Shown here: one piece after another, positions 52,245 to 62,375 of the stretch
Position numbering within the stretch: the first letter of the stretch is position 1
Layout of the letters: each line of letters opens with the position of its first letter
NCBI RefSeq assembly: GCF_003254745.1
Contig: NZ_QKXH01000001.1
Coordinates: forward strand, 248,001-312,000
Source: Flavobacterium aquariorum
Lineage (GTDB): Bacteria > Bacteroidota > Bacteroidia > Flavobacteriales > Flavobacteriaceae
DNA: 64,000 bases
Direction of reading: 5' to 3'
The notes under the pieces: generated by a model
What the model was told of the DNA's origin: nothing
The model's input: the letters and a program-made list of their open reading frames with translations, nothing else
The model's database searches: none
Program-made: the position numbers and the translations under genes

Positions 52245-53840
52245 TTATTTTTTAGACATTTTTTCTGCCATCAATAATGCATTGTAAGCATTTACCATTT
52301 TTGCTGATTTTGATGATTGAGCCGATGAAACTGGTACCGTTTTTTCATTAGGATTTGGGCTTTCACCCAAAGCAACCATTGCAGGAAGTGGTGTTCCAGA
52401 ATCCATCAAGATTTGTTTCACTTGTTTGGCAGATAATTTTGGATAATATGAACGAATCAAAGCAGCCACTCCAGCAGCATTTGGTGAAGCCATAGAAGTT
52501 CCTTGTTCGTATTTGTATTTGTTATTTGGAACCGTTGCATAAATTTCAGTTCCAGGAGCATAAACATCAACGTTGATTGCGCCATAATTTGAAAAATCAG
52601 CGATTACATTTTCACCATACTTATTGTTCAAAGCGCCAACAGTCAATACATTAGAAGCGAATTCTTTTTTATTGTCTTCTGAGTCATTTGGAAAGTTTAT
52701 GTTTTCGTCCAAGTCAATATTATTTCCGTCATTTCCTGCTGCATGTACAAATAAAACATCTTTCTTTTCGGCATATTTTATAGCATCAAAAACCCATTGT
52801 TTGTGTGGCGAATAACTCTTTCCAAAACTTCCATTAATTACTTTAGCACCATTATCTACAGCATAACGAATCGCCAATGCAATATCTTTGTCATATTCAT
52901 CTCCATCTGGAACAGCTCTAACGGCCATAATTTCTACATTATTGGCAATTCCGTCACCACCGATATTATTACCTCTTACTTGCGCAATAATTCCGGAAAC
53001 GTGAGTTCCATGAAGGGCTTCTTCTTTGTCTGGACCATAAACAGTGTTATTACCGTATTTGGTATCTTTAATGTCTTCTGGATTGTCACCTACCGCTTTT
53101 CTACCATCTAACTCTTTGTTCAAATTATAGTTAAGCTGTCCGTAAACGTATTTTGAGTAGTCTTCAATCTCGGCTCTGAAAGTAGGCCCGGCATTGGTCA
53201 AGATGCGAGTCATGATTGTCTTACTTTTAGTCAAATCGGCATCCGTAGTGACAATTGCATTCAAATCTTCAATGGTATAATTTTCTTTATTCAAATGCTT
53301 TTGAATCGCTTTATCAGTAGCAATCAAGAAATCTACCTGCTTTTTGTCTTTCATTGCCTTGCCGTATTTTTCATCATAAGCTGCCAATGCGCTTTTATAG
53401 GCTGCCGAACCATCATCACCCTTTTTTATAATACGGGTCATCTCTAAAGTTTCATGCAAATCATTCCCTAGAAAATTCCAACCATGAATATCATCGATAT
53501 AACCGTTTTTATCGTCATCTATTCCATTTCCGGCAATCTCTTTTTTATTGGTCCAAATTATCGCTTTCAAATCTTCGTGGTCAATATCCACACCGGAATC
53601 AACAACTCCAACAATCACTTTGACTCCTTTTTTTCCTTTAAGTAATTCGGCATAAGCCTTATCCACGCTCATTCCCGGAATACTGTCTTTGGCCAAATCC
53701 AGGTGAGACCATCTTTGCAATTCAGGTTCACTTAGTTCTCCTTTTTTACCAATATAGTTGGTGGCAGTTTGCGCATTGGCCGAAAGACAAAAAGACAAAG
53801 CCGCAAGTAATGTCAATGACGTTAAATTTATTTTTTTCAT
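52245..53840 (-). CDS. Secreted subtilisin-family (S8) serine peptidase
   Basis: A 531-aa subtilase with signal peptide 1-23 (ending LSANAQ). The catalytic triad is Asp81 (VVDSGVDIDHED), His277 (HGTHVSG) and Ser449 (GTSMASP), with the oxyanion Asn370 (HAAGNDG). About 150 residues are inserted between the Asp and His regions (GKAMKDKKQVDFL etc.), longer than in classical subtilisins. There is no recognisable T9SS C-terminal sorting domain; the end is AEKMSKK. It probably acts in the periplasm or as a released protease. Confidence 0.93.
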   Translation of the reverse strand: MKKINLTSLTLLAALSFCLSANAQTATNYIGKKGELSEPELQRWSHLDLAKDSIPGMSVDKAYAELLKGKKGVKVIVGVVDSGVDIDHEDLKAIIWTNKKEIAGNGIDDDKNGYIDDIHGWNFLGNDLHETLEMTRIIKKGDDGSAAYKSALAAYDEKYGKAMKDKKQVDFLIATDKAIQKHLNKENYTIEDLNAIVTTDADLTKSKTIMTRILTNAGPTFRAEIEDYSKYVYGQLNYNLNKELDGRKAVGDNPEDIKDTKYGNNTVYGPDKEEALHGTHVSGIIAQVRGNNIGGDGIANNVEIMAVRAVPDGDEYDKDIALAIRYAVDNGAKVINGSFGKSYSPHKQWVFDAIKYAEKKDVLFVHAAGNDGNNIDLDENINFPNDSEDNKKEFASNVLTVGALNNKYGENVIADFSNYGAINVDVYAPGTEIYATVPNNKYKYEQGTSMASPNAAGVAALIRSYYPKLSAKQVKQILMDSGTPLPAMVALGESPNPNEKTVPVSSAQSSKSAKMVNAYNALLMAEKMSKK

Positions 53841-53873
53841 GTGTAGAAGTTTTCCAGTTTTACTAATTTATTT

Positions 53874-53881
53874 CAAAAATA
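53874..53881 (-). promoter_or_regulatory. S8 peptidase promoter -7 box
   Basis: On the minus strand TATTTTTG, exact TAnnTTTG, about 34 nt before the ATG at 53840. Confidence 0.5.
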
Positions 53882-53904
53882 GTGGAAGTAAATTAGATAT
53901 TACA

Positions 53905-54020
53905 CAATCATTAACGGTTTTTTAGGATAATATGCCTCTGTACAGGAATTTTGTTAGAAAAAATAAAAGGTGTAGGATATTCTTAAAAATTATTGTAAGA
54001 AAATAAATTATATTTCGTAC
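53905..54020 (+). promoter_or_regulatory. Conserved upstream block of LRR gene 1
   Basis: The 26 nt at 53905-53930 (beginning CAATCATTAACGG) are identical to those before the second LRR gene, and both lie 147-148 nt ahead of the start. Nearer the gene AAGAAAATAAATTATATTT is also shared, with a near -7 box TATATTTC. Such a pair of conserved blocks suggests co-regulation; the regulator is unknown. Confidence 0.6.
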
Positions 54021-54052
54021 CATTGTGTTGCCTTATATCTAAAGCCATATCT

Positions 54053-57000
54053 ATGAAAATAAAACTACTTATTGTATTTACTTTTTTTACTTTTAATTTG
54101 TTTTCCCAAATCAATTTAGTTCCAAACAATGGATTTGAGGATTCGGTCGATAATAAACCTTTTTATAATTGGGCTACTGAAAATACTATTACACCAATTA
54201 TAGGCGACTGTGTGCAAGGAAGCACAAGCGCAAAACTCTCTATAGCAAATAATACATTTAGACCAAAAATTACAGCTCAAGTATTTATGGATGCTGGAGT
54301 TACTTATACAGTGAAATTTAAATATAAATATTTAAGTGCAAATTATAGTGGTGATCATCCTATTTCTTTAAACATAAGCCAAAACGGAAGTGCAACAACA
54401 TTATCTAGTAGTGCTTTTGCAATAGACAACAATTGGATTCTAAAAGAAACTACCTTTACACCTGACCAGTACACCTATTATGATTTGAGTATATCCTTAT
54501 TTACTTTTGATAATGCGGCATTTGATGTTTTAATCGACGATGTGCAAGTATACATTCAAGGAACAGAACAATATACCCTTATACCTGATGTGAATTTTGA
54601 GAAAAAATTAATTGCACTTGGGATTGATTCTGGTCCAACAGATGGGGAAGTACCAACGATCAATATTAAAAATGTAGGTCTTTTAGATGTTTCGTCTAGT
54701 TCAATTTCGGATTTAACTGGTATTCAAGACTTTGAAGATCTTTGGGAACTTATTTGTAACACCAATCAATTAACAAACCTAGATGTTTCTAAGAATATAA
54801 ATTTAAATTCGTTATACTGTTATAATAATCATTTGACAAGCCTAGACGTTTCTAATAATATTAATTTAGATGATTTAAATTGTTCTACAAATCAACTTAC
54901 ATACCTAGATGTTTCTAAAAATGTGAAATTACTTAATTTAGATTGTGACAAAAATCAACTTATAAGCCTAGATCTTTCTAAAAATTTAAAATTGGCCACT
55001 TTATATTGTTCTAACAATCTACTAGCAAGCCTAGATGTTTCACAAAATATAGATTTGACTGGCTTTTCGTGTTCTACAAATCGATTAACTAGTTTAGATG
55101 TCTCTAAAAATATTAAACTAAGTGATTTAGGTTGTTATACAAATCAATTGACAAACCTAGATGTCACTAAAAATATTAAATTAGAAAGATTATCATGTCA
55201 ATTTAATAAATTAACAAACTTAGATTTTTCTCAAAATATTAAATTAAAATTATTAGAATGTGAGGCAAATCAATTAACAAGTCTCGATGTTTCTAAAAAT
55301 ATAGCTTTAAATATATTATATTGTTCAAAAAACAAACTATTGAGTTTGAATTTAAAAAATGGCAATAATGTCAATTTCTTTGACCCCACTTATCTTTCCA
55401 ATTTTACTGGCAATCCCAATCTAAACTGCATACAAGTTGATGATGCGATTTATTCTAATGCGAATTGGAGCTTAATTAAAGACAATACTGCAAATTTTAA
55501 TACTGACTGCGCAGCTTCAAATCTATACACTTATATACCCGATATCAATTTTGAAAACAAATTAATATCTCTCGGCATCGATTCTGGTGTGGCTGATGGA
55601 AAAGTGTTGACTAATAGCGTTAACAAATTGACTTCTCTAGATGTTTCTTCAAGCTCAATTGCAGACTTGACAGGAATTCAGGATTTTGTTGCGTTGAAAT
55701 ATTTAAATTGTTATTCCAATCAATTAAAAAGTCTGGATATTTCTAATAATTTAAATTTGACCGAATTAAGATGTTCTTCAAATCAATTAACAAGTCTGAA
55801 TGTTTCTAAAAATACGGCATTGTTGATACTATCTTGTACTTACAATCAAATAACAAGCTTGGATGTTTCTAATAATATAAATTTGACTGAATTAAGATGT
55901 TCTAACAATCAGTTAACCTCTTTGAATGTTTCAAAAAATGTGGCTTTGCAAAATTTATATTGTAGTTCAAATCAATTGACAAATCTTAATGTTTCCAAAA
56001 ATGTTGCTTTAGTAAATTTTGCTTGTCCCGTTAATAAAATAACAAGCTTGGATCTTTCTAATAATCCTGCTTTAGATTTTATAGCTTGTTACGATAACTC
56101 ATTGTCAACTTTAAATCTAAAAAATGGACATAACTATTCATTAACTAATCCTAATTCATCCTGTATTCTCAATCCTTCTTTAAGCTGTATTCAAGTAGAC
56201 AACGTTGATTATGCCACTACAGGATTGTATTTAATGAAAGACTCTACCGCTAATTTCAATACGGATTGTACTCCTTATACAATGATTCCAGATGCAAATT
56301 TTGAAGACAAATTAATTGCTTTAGAAATAGATAAAGATGGAAAAAATGGAAAAGTAGCAACCGCCAGTATTAACCAAGTTACTTTTTTAGATGTAGCTGA
56401 TAGCAACATTTCAGATTTAACTGGATTACAAGATTTTACAGCACTCATATACTTTTTTTGTGAGCGTAACAAAATCACAACTGTTGATTTCAGCAAAAAT
56501 CTAATGCTTGAAAACATCGGTGTCGCAGAAAACAATTTAACTAGCTTAGATGTATCTAAAAATACCAAAATTCATAGTCTTGACTTTACAAGAAACCAAA
56601 TAACATCAATAGATTTATCTCAAAATACAAATCTTAAGAGATTGGGTTTTAATTATAATAAACTAACCGAAATAAATCTTACCAATAACAATCTTACTGA
56701 GCTTCATTGCCGTACTAATAACTTAACGAACATCAACCTAACAAATCAGCCCAATCTAGTGTTTTTAGAATGTGGTGTTAACAAAACAGTATCATTAGAT
56801 TTATCGGCAAACAAAAAACTTGAAGAGTTACACTGTGAATTTATGGAATTAACAAGCCTAAATCTTTCAGAAAACAAAGAATTAATACTTCTAAACGCTT
56901 TTGGAAATCAGCTGACTTCATTGGATGTTTCGCAAAATCCAAAATTAAAAGCGTTATATATTGAGTTTAATCCACTAAAAATATTAAATCTACAAAATGG

Positions 57001-57436
57001 AAATAATGAAAACTTTGTGTTAGCACAACCTACTAATAAAAAATCTCAAACAGTTGTGTACACTAGCTTTTTAAACAACCCAAATCTTTCTTGTATCCAG
57101 GTTGACAATGTAACCTATTCCAATGCAAAATGGGCAAATATAAAAGATCCTACAGCAACTTATTCATCAACTTGTTCCAAATTAGGGATAGAGGATTCTG
57201 TTTTTGATAAAGTTTCCATTTATCCAAATCCTACCCAAGGAGAATTACACATCGATAATATTGTTCTTGAAAAAGCAACTGTTTATGATGCTTTAGGGAA
57301 ATTAGTAAAAACAACTACATTTACTTCTGGAGCTAATGATAATACGATGCATTTGGATGGATTCGCAAGTGGAATCTATTATATCTACTTAGAAAGTGAA
57401 GGAGCCAATACCGCTAAAAAAATTATAGTAGAATAG
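54053..57436 (+). CDS. Secreted leucine-rich-repeat protein with T9SS type A sorting domain (LRR gene 1)
   Basis: A 1127-aa protein from the ATG at 54053 with signal peptide (1-18, ending NLFSQ). Residues ~20-165 form a beta-sandwich, CBM-like domain (LVPNNGFEDS). Three LRR blocks start at ~172, 492 and 741, each opening with Y-IPDxNFExKLIxLGID. They repeat a ~21-residue unit LxxLxCxxNxLTxLDVSxN and end with FxxNPxLxCIQVD and TANFNTDC-like caps. From ~1044 the sorting domain (GIEDSVFDKVSIYPNPTQGE to KKIIVE) directs export by type IX secretion. Function is probably binding or adhesion at the cell surface, not enzymatic. Confidence 0.9.
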   Translation: MKIKLLIVFTFFTFNLFSQINLVPNNGFEDSVDNKPFYNWATENTITPIIGDCVQGSTSAKLSIANNTFRPKITAQVFMDAGVTYTVKFKYKYLSANYSGDHPISLNISQNGSATTLSSSAFAIDNNWILKETTFTPDQYTYYDLSISLFTFDNAAFDVLIDDVQVYIQGTEQYTLIPDVNFEKKLIALGIDSGPTDGEVPTINIKNVGLLDVSSSSISDLTGIQDFEDLWELICNTNQLTNLDVSKNINLNSLYCYNNHLTSLDVSNNINLDDLNCSTNQLTYLDVSKNVKLLNLDCDKNQLISLDLSKNLKLATLYCSNNLLASLDVSQNIDLTGFSCSTNRLTSLDVSKNIKLSDLGCYTNQLTNLDVTKNIKLERLSCQFNKLTNLDFSQNIKLKLLECEANQLTSLDVSKNIALNILYCSKNKLLSLNLKNGNNVNFFDPTYLSNFTGNPNLNCIQVDDAIYSNANWSLIKDNTANFNTDCAASNLYTYIPDINFENKLISLGIDSGVADGKVLTNSVNKLTSLDVSSSSIADLTGIQDFVALKYLNCYSNQLKSLDISNNLNLTELRCSSNQLTSLNVSKNTALLILSCTYNQITSLDVSNNINLTELRCSNNQLTSLNVSKNVALQNLYCSSNQLTNLNVSKNVALVNFACPVNKITSLDLSNNPALDFIACYDNSLSTLNLKNGHNYSLTNPNSSCILNPSLSCIQVDNVDYATTGLYLMKDSTANFNTDCTPYTMIPDANFEDKLIALEIDKDGKNGKVATASINQVTFLDVADSNISDLTGLQDFTALIYFFCERNKITTVDFSKNLMLENIGVAENNLTSLDVSKNTKIHSLDFTRNQITSIDLSQNTNLKRLGFNYNKLTEINLTNNNLTELHCRTNNLTNINLTNQPNLVFLECGVNKTVSLDLSANKKLEELHCEFMELTSLNLSENKELILLNAFGNQLTSLDVSQNPKLKALYIEFNPLKILNLQNGNNENFVLAQPTNKKSQTVVYTSFLNNPNLSCIQVDNVTYSNAKWANIKDPTATYSSTCSKLGIEDSVFDKVSIYPNPTQGELHIDNIVLEKATVYDALGKLVKTTTFTSGANDNTMHLDGFASGIYYIYLESEGANTAKKIIVE
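55403..55613 (+). repeat. Segment shared with LRR gene 2 (211 bp, 3 differences)
   Basis: Aligns without gaps to 58660-58870; the only differences seen are at three single bases. It covers the cap of one LRR block and the opening of the next. Confidence 0.85.
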
Positions 57437-57459
57437 TCTAATAAATTATAACAACAAAC

Positions 57460-57500
57460 AACCCCCATATTTCATTCATCTGAAAATGGGGGTTTTATTT
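57460..57500 (+). terminator. Terminator after LRR gene 1
   Basis: AACCCCCAT and ATGGGGGTT arms with ATTTCATTCATCTGAAA between, followed by TTTTATTTTT. A near-identical structure follows LRR gene 2. The remaining 340-bp gap holds the conserved upstream block. Confidence 0.85.
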
Positions 57501-57630
57501 TTATTGGAACATAGCATTTCTATCCTAGGTTTTGTTCATCCTTTTTTAAGATCCTAGCGATTCATATAATAGATATCTTCAAGTCCTATTAATCAATTTC
57601 CACAATAGCTAAAATAAATCAGATATTAAT

Positions 57631-57745
57631 CAATCATTAACGGTTTTTTAGGATAAAATGTTTTTGAAAACAAATTTTGTGAGAAAATTAAAATCAGTAG
57701 GATATATGGAGAAAAAACTGTAAGAAAATAAATTATATTTTGTAT
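57631..57745 (+). promoter_or_regulatory. Conserved upstream block of LRR gene 2
   Basis: The 26 nt at 57631-57656 are identical to 53905-53930, and AAGAAAATAAATTATATTT is repeated nearer the gene (57722-57740), with TATATTTTG as a near -7 box. The gene is therefore likely to be controlled in the same way as LRR gene 1. Confidence 0.6.
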
Positions 57746-57777
57746 ACTTGTGATACTTTATAACTAAACCAGAACAT

Positions 57778-60700
57778 ATGAAACAAAAACTACTCTATTT
57801 ACTATTTTTTGCAAGTTTATCATCTTATGCTCAATACACCACAATACCCGATGTGAATTTTGAAAATAAATTAATTGCACTTGGGATCGACTCTGGTATG
57901 ACCGATGGGAAAGTATTGACTTCTAGCATTTCATCTCTTACTTCTTTGAATGTTTCGAGTTGCTCTATTATAGAATTAACTGGAATTGAAGATTTTGTGG
58001 GGTTGAAATCTTTAATGTGTGAAAATAATAAACTAACGACTTTAGATATTACCAAAAATATTGCTCTAACTCTATTATATTGCTCTAAAAATCAAATAGC
58101 AAATCTTGATGTTTCTAAAAACACTAGTTTGTTAGACTTACAAACAGGTGACAACCCATTGAAACAATTAGATGTTTCTACAAATTTGGCTCTAGCACAT
58201 TTGGAATGTTATAAAAATCAGTTGTCTGTCTTAGATGTTTCCCAAAATGTGGCTTTGAATTACTTAGATTGTTTTACTAATCAATTAACGAGCTTAGATT
58301 TATCTAAAAATGTAGGATTACAAACTTTATATTGTTACGACAATCAATTAACAAGTCTAGATGTTTCTAAAAATACAGCATTGACTGGACTATCTTGTTC
58401 TAAAAATCAAATAAGTAGTTTGGATATTTCTCAAAACATAGCTCTTGATGGAATGGATTGCTATTTTAATAAACTAACCAATTTGGATGTTTCTAAAAAT
58501 ACAAGTTTGACTTTTTTATCTTGTTATAACAATCAAATAACCAATTTAGATATCTCAAAAAACACAGCTTTAACCTACTTTAAATGTAATAGCAATTCAT
58601 TAGTGAATTTGAATTTAAAAAACGGTGAAAACACACTTCTAAATAGTTCCAACATAAACTTTACTGGCAATCCCAATCTAAACTGCATACAAGTTGATGA
58701 TGCGATTTATTCTAATGCGAATTGGAGCTCAATTAAAGACAATACTGCAAATTTTAATACTGACTGCGCAACTTCAAATCTATACACTTATATACCCGAT
58801 ATCAATTTTGAAAACAAATTAATATCTCTCGGCATAGATTCTGGTGTGGCTGATGGAAAAGTGTTGACTACAAATGTAGATTCACTTACAACTTTGGATG
58901 TCAACAATAGTAATATTTCAAATTTAACAGGAATAGAAAATTTTACTTCTTTGAATAAATTGGATTGTGGATATAATAAACTTTCAACACTTAATGTTTC
59001 AAACAACAAAAAATTAAACGAACTTATTTGCAGGTATAATAATCTGACAGCTTTAGATGTATCTGCAAATTTAAATTTAACTTCATTGGATTGTATTTAT
59101 AATCATATTACAGCACTTAATGTTTCTAATTTACTGGCTCTTAAATCATTATTATGTGTTAAAAATCAACTAACAACTTTAGATGTGACTAATAATTTGT
59201 ATTTGGATTGGTTTAGCTGTAATGGTAATCAACTAACAACTTTAGATGTTTCAGAAAACAAAATTCTGCGATTTTTAGACTGTGGATTCAATCAACTGAC
59301 ATCTTTGGATATTTCCAATAATCTATCTATATTTTATTTAAATTGTTATCACAACAAGCTGACATCTTTAGACGTTTCTATGCTTACAGAGTTAACGACT
59401 TTAGGTTGTTCTGAAAGTCAATTCAGTAGCTTTGACGTTTCTAAGAATGTCAAATTAAGTTCTTTATTGTGTGAAAATATTAATGTTTCAACTCTTGATC
59501 TTTCTAAAAACACAGCCCTTAAGGAATTATACTGTGGAAATAATGAACAACTTGCAACTTTAGATCTTTCAAAAAACAAGGAACTGACCACTTTTTCATG
59601 CTATAATACTAATCTAACCGATTTAAATATTAAAAACGGAGCAAACACTCTACTTATCGATGTGGATTTTATGAACAACCCAACCCTAACTTGTATTCAG
59701 GTGGATGATGCAACTTATTCCAATACCAATTGGGCTGGTAGAAAAGACACCACGGCAAGTTATTCTACTAACTGTAATGCTTATACACTTATAACCGATG
59801 TCAATTTTGAAAAAAAATTAATTGCACTTGGTATTGACTCGGGAGTTGCAGACGGTAAAGTCCTAACTTCAAAAATTGATAAATTGACTTCCTTAAATGT
59901 ATCCAATGCTACTATTTCAAGTTTAAATGGAATTGATGGTTTCTCAGCTTTGAAAACTTTGGAATGCAATGGAAATCAATTAACGTCTTTAGATCTAAGC
60001 AAAAACACTGCTTTAACTTTTTTAACATGCACAAATAATTTAATAACAAGTTTAGATCTCAGCAATAACTATGAATTGCAAATATTCGACGGTAGTAATA
60101 ATCGTTTAACAGAATTATACACGGCTAAGAGTGATAAATTGTTAGCATTAACTTGTGAAAACAATCTACTGACTACCTTAAATGTAAGCAACAATACCGC
60201 TTTAGATCTTTTAGATTTCTCTGGAAATCAATTAAAACTTATTAACGTTTCTAAACAAAAAGCTTTGACTCAATTATTTTGTGCTTCTAATCAATTAACC
60301 AAATTAGATGTTAGTAACAACACTCTTTTGACTGACTTGAATTGCTCTTCAAATCAATTGGTAAGCTTAAATTTAAAAAACGGAAACAACACTATTCTGC
60401 ATACTTTTAATATGCACCTTGACAATAATCCAAATCTAAGTTGTATACAGGTAGATGATAAAATATATTCAGATAATAATTGGACTGGATTTAAAGACGT
60501 TACATCTTATTATAACGTTTATTGTGATTATTATACTGTAATCCCAGATTCTGCTTTTGAACAAAAACTAATAGATTTAGGAATTGATACAGATGGTATA
60601 AACGGAAAAGTTGATACATCTAAAATCAATACTTTAACTTCGTTAGACGTTTCAGAAAGTGGCATTAAAAGTTTAATAGGAATTGAAGATTTTGCTGATT

Positions 60701-62247
60701 TGACTATTTTGAATTGTTGGTCAAATCAATTAACAGCATTAGATATTAGTGAGAATAAAGCATTAACAACGCTACAATGTTGGTCAAATCAATTAACGAA
60801 ATTAGATGTAAGTAAAAACACAGAATTAATGGTTCTGCAATGTTTTTCAAATCAATTAACGGCATTAGATATAAACAATCAGAAGATGTTAACATCTTTG
60901 GATTGTTCCTTTAATCAAATAAGTGTTTTAGATATTGGTACAAACAAAATATTAAATAACTTAAATTGCTCTTCTAATCAATTAACAACATTAGACGTAA
61001 GACCTCATGCCGAATTGAAAAGCTTGGTTTTTACTTCTAATCAATTAACAACATTGGATATTAGTAATCAAAAAAAATTAACTCTATTGGGTTGTTCCTC
61101 AAATCAATTAACTACACTAGATATAAGCCAAAACACAGCATTATGGTCATTGTCCTGTGATTCAAATCAATTAACCGCATTAGATATAAGAGCAAACACA
61201 GAATTACAGGCTCTGTATTGTTTTTCAAATCAATTAACTGCATTGGATATAAGTAACCAAACGAAATTAATCTATTTGGATTGCTCTTCTAATCAAATAA
61301 CCGCATTAGATGTCAGTAACCATAAGAATTTATGGAATTTTTCTTGTAATTCAAATCAGTTAACCTATTTGAATTTAAAGAATGGTTATAATTCACATTT
61401 TAATATTATTTCATTTATAGACAATCCAAAACTTACCTGCATTCAGGTAGATAATGTAATATATTCTAATACGAATTGGACAGATAGAAAAGATATTGCT
61501 GCAAGTTATAATGAAGATTGTAACGTTTATACTTTTATTCCAGATTCAAATTTTGAACAAAAATTAATTGATTTAGGAATTGACACTGATGGTTTAAATG
61601 GCAAAATTACCGTTGCGAACATAAACTCAATTACTTCGTTAGACCTTTCGAACAGTAATATTAAAGATTTAACAGGACTTGAAGTTTTTACAGCACTAAC
61701 CATTTTAGATTGCAACAACAACCAACTTACATCTTTAGATCTTTCGAAAAATACTAATCTTCAAATACTATATGTTACAGGTAATCCGCTTGTATATATA
61801 AATTTGAAAAACGGAAACAATCAAAACCTTATTGTGGAATCACAAACATCCAAAAACACGGCTAACACACAAGGGACAAGTTTCTTAGGACTTACTTCTT
61901 TGGGTTGTGTAAAAGTAGATAGCGTTGCTTATTCAAATACAAATTGGTCTAAAATTAAAGAAACAACCACTATCTATTCCGAAACTTGTACTTTGGGAAT
62001 TGAAGATTCTGTTTTTGATAAAGTTGCCATTTTCCCAAATCCAACCAAAGGAGAATTACATATTGACAATATTGTCCTTCAAAAAGCAACCGTTTATGAT
62101 GCTTTGGGAAAATTAGTAAAAACAACAACATTTACTTCTGGAGCTAATGACAATATGATGCATTTTGAGGGATTACCAAGTGGAGTTTACTATATCTATT
62201 TAGAGAGTGAAGGAGCCAATACCGCCAAAAAAATCATGGTAGAATAA
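57778..62247 (+). CDS. Secreted leucine-rich-repeat protein with T9SS type A sorting domain (LRR gene 2)
   Basis: A 1489-aa paralogue of LRR gene 1. Signal peptide 1-18 (ending SSYAQ), then five LRR blocks starting near residues 19, 337, 670, 919 and 1251. Each begins TxIPDxNFExKLIxLGIDxG and is capped by NPxLxCIQVDD-x-YSNxNW. It lacks the CBM-like N-terminal domain. The T9SS sorting domain begins at ~1407 (GIEDSVFDKVAIFPNPTKGE to KKIMVE). Repeat units are close to 21 residues (LxxLxCSSNQLTxLDIS). The role is probably surface binding or adhesion; ligand unknown. Confidence 0.9.
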   Translation: MKQKLLYLLFFASLSSYAQYTTIPDVNFENKLIALGIDSGMTDGKVLTSSISSLTSLNVSSCSIIELTGIEDFVGLKSLMCENNKLTTLDITKNIALTLLYCSKNQIANLDVSKNTSLLDLQTGDNPLKQLDVSTNLALAHLECYKNQLSVLDVSQNVALNYLDCFTNQLTSLDLSKNVGLQTLYCYDNQLTSLDVSKNTALTGLSCSKNQISSLDISQNIALDGMDCYFNKLTNLDVSKNTSLTFLSCYNNQITNLDISKNTALTYFKCNSNSLVNLNLKNGENTLLNSSNINFTGNPNLNCIQVDDAIYSNANWSSIKDNTANFNTDCATSNLYTYIPDINFENKLISLGIDSGVADGKVLTTNVDSLTTLDVNNSNISNLTGIENFTSLNKLDCGYNKLSTLNVSNNKKLNELICRYNNLTALDVSANLNLTSLDCIYNHITALNVSNLLALKSLLCVKNQLTTLDVTNNLYLDWFSCNGNQLTTLDVSENKILRFLDCGFNQLTSLDISNNLSIFYLNCYHNKLTSLDVSMLTELTTLGCSESQFSSFDVSKNVKLSSLLCENINVSTLDLSKNTALKELYCGNNEQLATLDLSKNKELTTFSCYNTNLTDLNIKNGANTLLIDVDFMNNPTLTCIQVDDATYSNTNWAGRKDTTASYSTNCNAYTLITDVNFEKKLIALGIDSGVADGKVLTSKIDKLTSLNVSNATISSLNGIDGFSALKTLECNGNQLTSLDLSKNTALTFLTCTNNLITSLDLSNNYELQIFDGSNNRLTELYTAKSDKLLALTCENNLLTTLNVSNNTALDLLDFSGNQLKLINVSKQKALTQLFCASNQLTKLDVSNNTLLTDLNCSSNQLVSLNLKNGNNTILHTFNMHLDNNPNLSCIQVDDKIYSDNNWTGFKDVTSYYNVYCDYYTVIPDSAFEQKLIDLGIDTDGINGKVDTSKINTLTSLDVSESGIKSLIGIEDFADLTILNCWSNQLTALDISENKALTTLQCWSNQLTKLDVSKNTELMVLQCFSNQLTALDINNQKMLTSLDCSFNQISVLDIGTNKILNNLNCSSNQLTTLDVRPHAELKSLVFTSNQLTTLDISNQKKLTLLGCSSNQLTTLDISQNTALWSLSCDSNQLTALDIRANTELQALYCFSNQLTALDISNQTKLIYLDCSSNQITALDVSNHKNLWNFSCNSNQLTYLNLKNGYNSHFNIISFIDNPKLTCIQVDNVIYSNTNWTDRKDIAASYNEDCNVYTFIPDSNFEQKLIDLGIDTDGLNGKITVANINSITSLDLSNSNIKDLTGLEVFTALTILDCNNNQLTSLDLSKNTNLQILYVTGNPLVYINLKNGNNQNLIVESQTSKNTANTQGTSFLGLTSLGCVKVDSVAYSNTNWSKIKETTTIYSETCTLGIEDSVFDKVAIFPNPTKGELHIDNIVLQKATVYDALGKLVKTTTFTSGANDNMMHFEGLPSGVYYIYLESEGANTAKKIMVE
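58660..58870 (+). repeat. Segment shared with LRR gene 1 (211 bp, 3 differences)
   Basis: Counterpart of 55403-55613, also without gaps. The flanking LRR units are clearly more diverged, so the identity stops abruptly at both sides. Confidence 0.85.
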
Positions 62248-62270
62248 TCTAATAATTTATAACAACCAAT

Positions 62271-62312
62271 AACCCCTATTTTTCATTCATTGAAAATGGG
62301 GGTTTTATTTTT
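62271..62312 (+). terminator. Terminator after LRR gene 2
   Basis: AACCCC-TATTTTTCA pairs with TGAAAATGGGGGTT around ATTCA, followed by TTATTTTTT. Confidence 0.8.
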
Positions 62313-62317
62313 TATCG

Positions 62318-62325
62318 TAAATTTG
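62318..62325 (+). promoter_or_regulatory. NCS2 permease promoter -7 box
   Basis: TAAATTTG, exact TAnnTTTG; the leader would be about 44 nt to the ATG at 62376. Confidence 0.5.
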
Positions 62326-62375
62326 AGTACTTCGAAAAAAATTATCAGTTTCCGCAGCAATAAATCGAAAACCAA

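Noticed and set aside
54560..62000. Periodic direct repeats resembling a CRISPR or VNTR array
   Set aside because: The ~63-bp period is the DNA image of ~21-residue leucine-rich repeats in continuous coding frames; units vary and there are no spacers.
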